Translations under genes and position numbers: made by a program
In this document: piece by piece, positions 6,137 through 6,436 of the stretch
Position numbering within the stretch: the stretch's first letter is position 1
Layout: every line of letters starts with the position of its first letter
The notes under the pieces: model-generated
Databases searched by the model: none
Told to the model about the DNA's origin: nothing
What the model saw: the letters and a program-made list of their open reading frames with translations, nothing else
Assembly: GCA_913055965.1 (NCBI GenBank)
Contig: CAJXKX010000126.1
Span: 1 to 6,436, forward strand
Length of the DNA: 6,436 bases
Direction of reading: 5' to 3'
Origin: an uncultured Roseovarius sp.
Lineage (GTDB): Bacteria; Pseudomonadota; Alphaproteobacteria; Rhodobacterales; Rhodobacteraceae

Positions 6137-6162
6137 GATTGTATTCTTAATTTATATAAATC
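6137..6162 (+). promoter_or_regulatory. Shared 26-bp A+T-rich element, copy 2 (upstream of the transporter gene)
   Basis: This is the partner of the element at 5193-5168, 22/26 identical. It starts GATTGT and ends AATC and contains the palindrome TTTATATAAA (6151-6160). It lies 18 bases after the lysR stop, and its centre is about 75 bases upstream of the start of transcription predicted from the promoter at 6192-6219, close to the usual LysR recognition-site position. The surrounding DNA is strongly G+C-rich, so the two A+T islands stand out. Confidence 0.55.
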
Positions 6163-6173
6163 AAACGTGTGCC

Positions 6174-6188
6174 GGAAAGCCGCTTTCC
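6174..6188 (+). other. Small hairpin between the element and the transporter promoter
   Basis: GGAAAG (6174-6179) and CTTTCC (6183-6188) form a perfect 6-bp stem with a CCG loop. No T-run follows, so it is at best a weak terminator for lysR. It lies just ahead of the candidate -35 box at 6192. Confidence 0.25.
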
Positions 6189-6191
6189 CCG

Positions 6192-6219
6192 TTGAGACGT
6201 GATACGCTCGCCCTATAGC
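6192..6219 (+). promoter_or_regulatory. Candidate promoter of the exported solute-receptor gene
   Basis: TTGAGA (6192-6197, 5 of 6 matches to the -35 consensus) and TATAGC (6214-6219, 4 of 6 to -10) are 16 bp apart. Transcription would start near 6226 and leave a leader of about 80 bases. The imperfect -10 suits an activator-dependent promoter. The 26-bp element lies 29 bp upstream of the -35 box. Confidence 0.4.
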
Positions 6220-6231
6220 TGACCGGTAGCG

Positions 6232-6246
6232 CCGCGTCGGGCGCGG
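6232..6246 (+). other. Leader hairpin upstream of the exported-protein gene
   Basis: CCGCG (6232-6236) and CGCGG (6242-6246) pair around a TCGGG loop in the predicted leader. A short direct repeat, GACCACAG (6285-6292 and 6297-6304), brackets the Shine-Dalgarno sequence. Neither matches a riboswitch or attenuator I recognise, and both could be chance in G+C-rich DNA. Confidence 0.2.
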
Positions 6247-6307
6247 ATGGCCGCGCAACCGGCACCGTACCGCAGGGCGCAGAAGACCACAGGGAGGACC
6301 ACAGCAG

Positions 6308-6436
6308 ATGTTCGCAGTCACCAAAATCGTCGCCGTCGCCGCGGCGACCGCGCTGAGCGCAACCGCACTCCACGCGCAGAGCGAGCCGGACCGCACCGGC
6401 TGGCCCGACAGCTTTACCGTCGGCGAGGGAATGCGT
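6308..6436 (+). CDS. Exported solute-binding protein, probably TAXI-type TRAP transporter receptor (3' end outside window)
   Basis: Only the first 43 residues are visible and the frame runs open to the window edge. The ATG at 6308 follows AGGGAGGA (6291-6298) at a slightly long spacing of about 10 bases. Residues 1-23 form a clear Sec signal peptide: a short Lys-containing start (MFAVTK), a hydrophobic stretch (IVAVAAATALSATA) and a likely cleavage after ALHA, giving a periplasmic protein. The mature start, QSEPDRTGWPDSFTVG, resembles the beginning of TAXI-family TRAP receptors of Rhodobacteraceae, which I recall as D-R-S-GWP-SFTVGTASQGG. Here the next residues are EGMR, so the match is partial. 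If correct, membrane subunits would follow outside the window. Its place after lysR and a shared operator candidate suggest import of the substrate used by the dmlA product. Another periplasmic binding-protein family is possible. Confidence 0.55.
   Translation, partial: MFAVTKIVAVAAATALSATALHAQSEPDRTGWPDSFTVGEGMR

Noticed and set aside
5168..6162. The two A+T-rich elements as insertion-sequence or attachment-site repeats
   Set aside because: They are inverted relative to each other, but the intervening DNA is a normal lysR gene with no transposase, no target duplication, and codon use like its neighbours; an operator pair explains the placement better.
6174..6188. Intrinsic terminator for lysR
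   Set aside because: The stem is only 6 bp with a 3-base loop and is followed by CCCG rather than a T-run.

Overview
The window is G+C-rich (about two thirds by eye), and its protein families and gene style suggest an alphaproteobacterium, most likely a Rhodobacterales (Roseobacter/Rhodobacter-type) marine or soil bacterium. This assignment is inferred from recognisable families, not from a database search. Genes are packed tightly. I see no rRNA, tRNA, CRISPR array, insertion sequence or phage gene, and no gene-free stretch reaches 300 bases.

Left half (1-3914, + strand): a methionine or methyl-sulfur catabolic operon. It opens with the C-terminal end of a methionine gamma-lyase (mdeA/megL type), which makes methanethiol, ammonia and 2-oxobutyrate. 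Next is a GcvT-superfamily protein that looks most like the DMSP demethylase DmdA, a tetrahydrofolate-dependent demethylase of dimethylsulfonium compounds. Overlapping it by ATGA is a homodimeric E1-type thiamine-diphosphate 2-oxoacid dehydrogenase resembling MdeB. In Pseudomonas putida, mdeB lies beside mdeA and handles 2-oxobutyrate. The arrangement mdeA - dmdA-like - mdeB suggests a route in which a methylated sulfur compound is demethylated, the product is cleaved, and the C4 oxoacid goes on towards propionyl-CoA.

Right half (3946-6436): a second, separate module. A tartrate/D-malate dehydrogenase gene (dmlA/ttuC type, - strand) converges on mdeB with only 31 bp between them. It is divergent from a LysR-type regulator gene (+ strand). 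Downstream of lysR, the first 43 codons of an exported protein are visible, probably the solute receptor of a TAXI-type TRAP transporter. A 26-bp A+T-rich element occurs in the dmlA/lysR divergent region, where it overlaps the lysR -10 box. A second copy (22/26 identical, all differences A/T) lies ahead of the transporter gene. Each copy reads toward its presumed target. This suggests that one LysR protein controls itself, the dehydrogenase and the transporter, in effect a small hydroxy-acid uptake and oxidation regulon.

The two most interesting points are the dmdA-like gene embedded in an mde operon and the shared 26-bp element.
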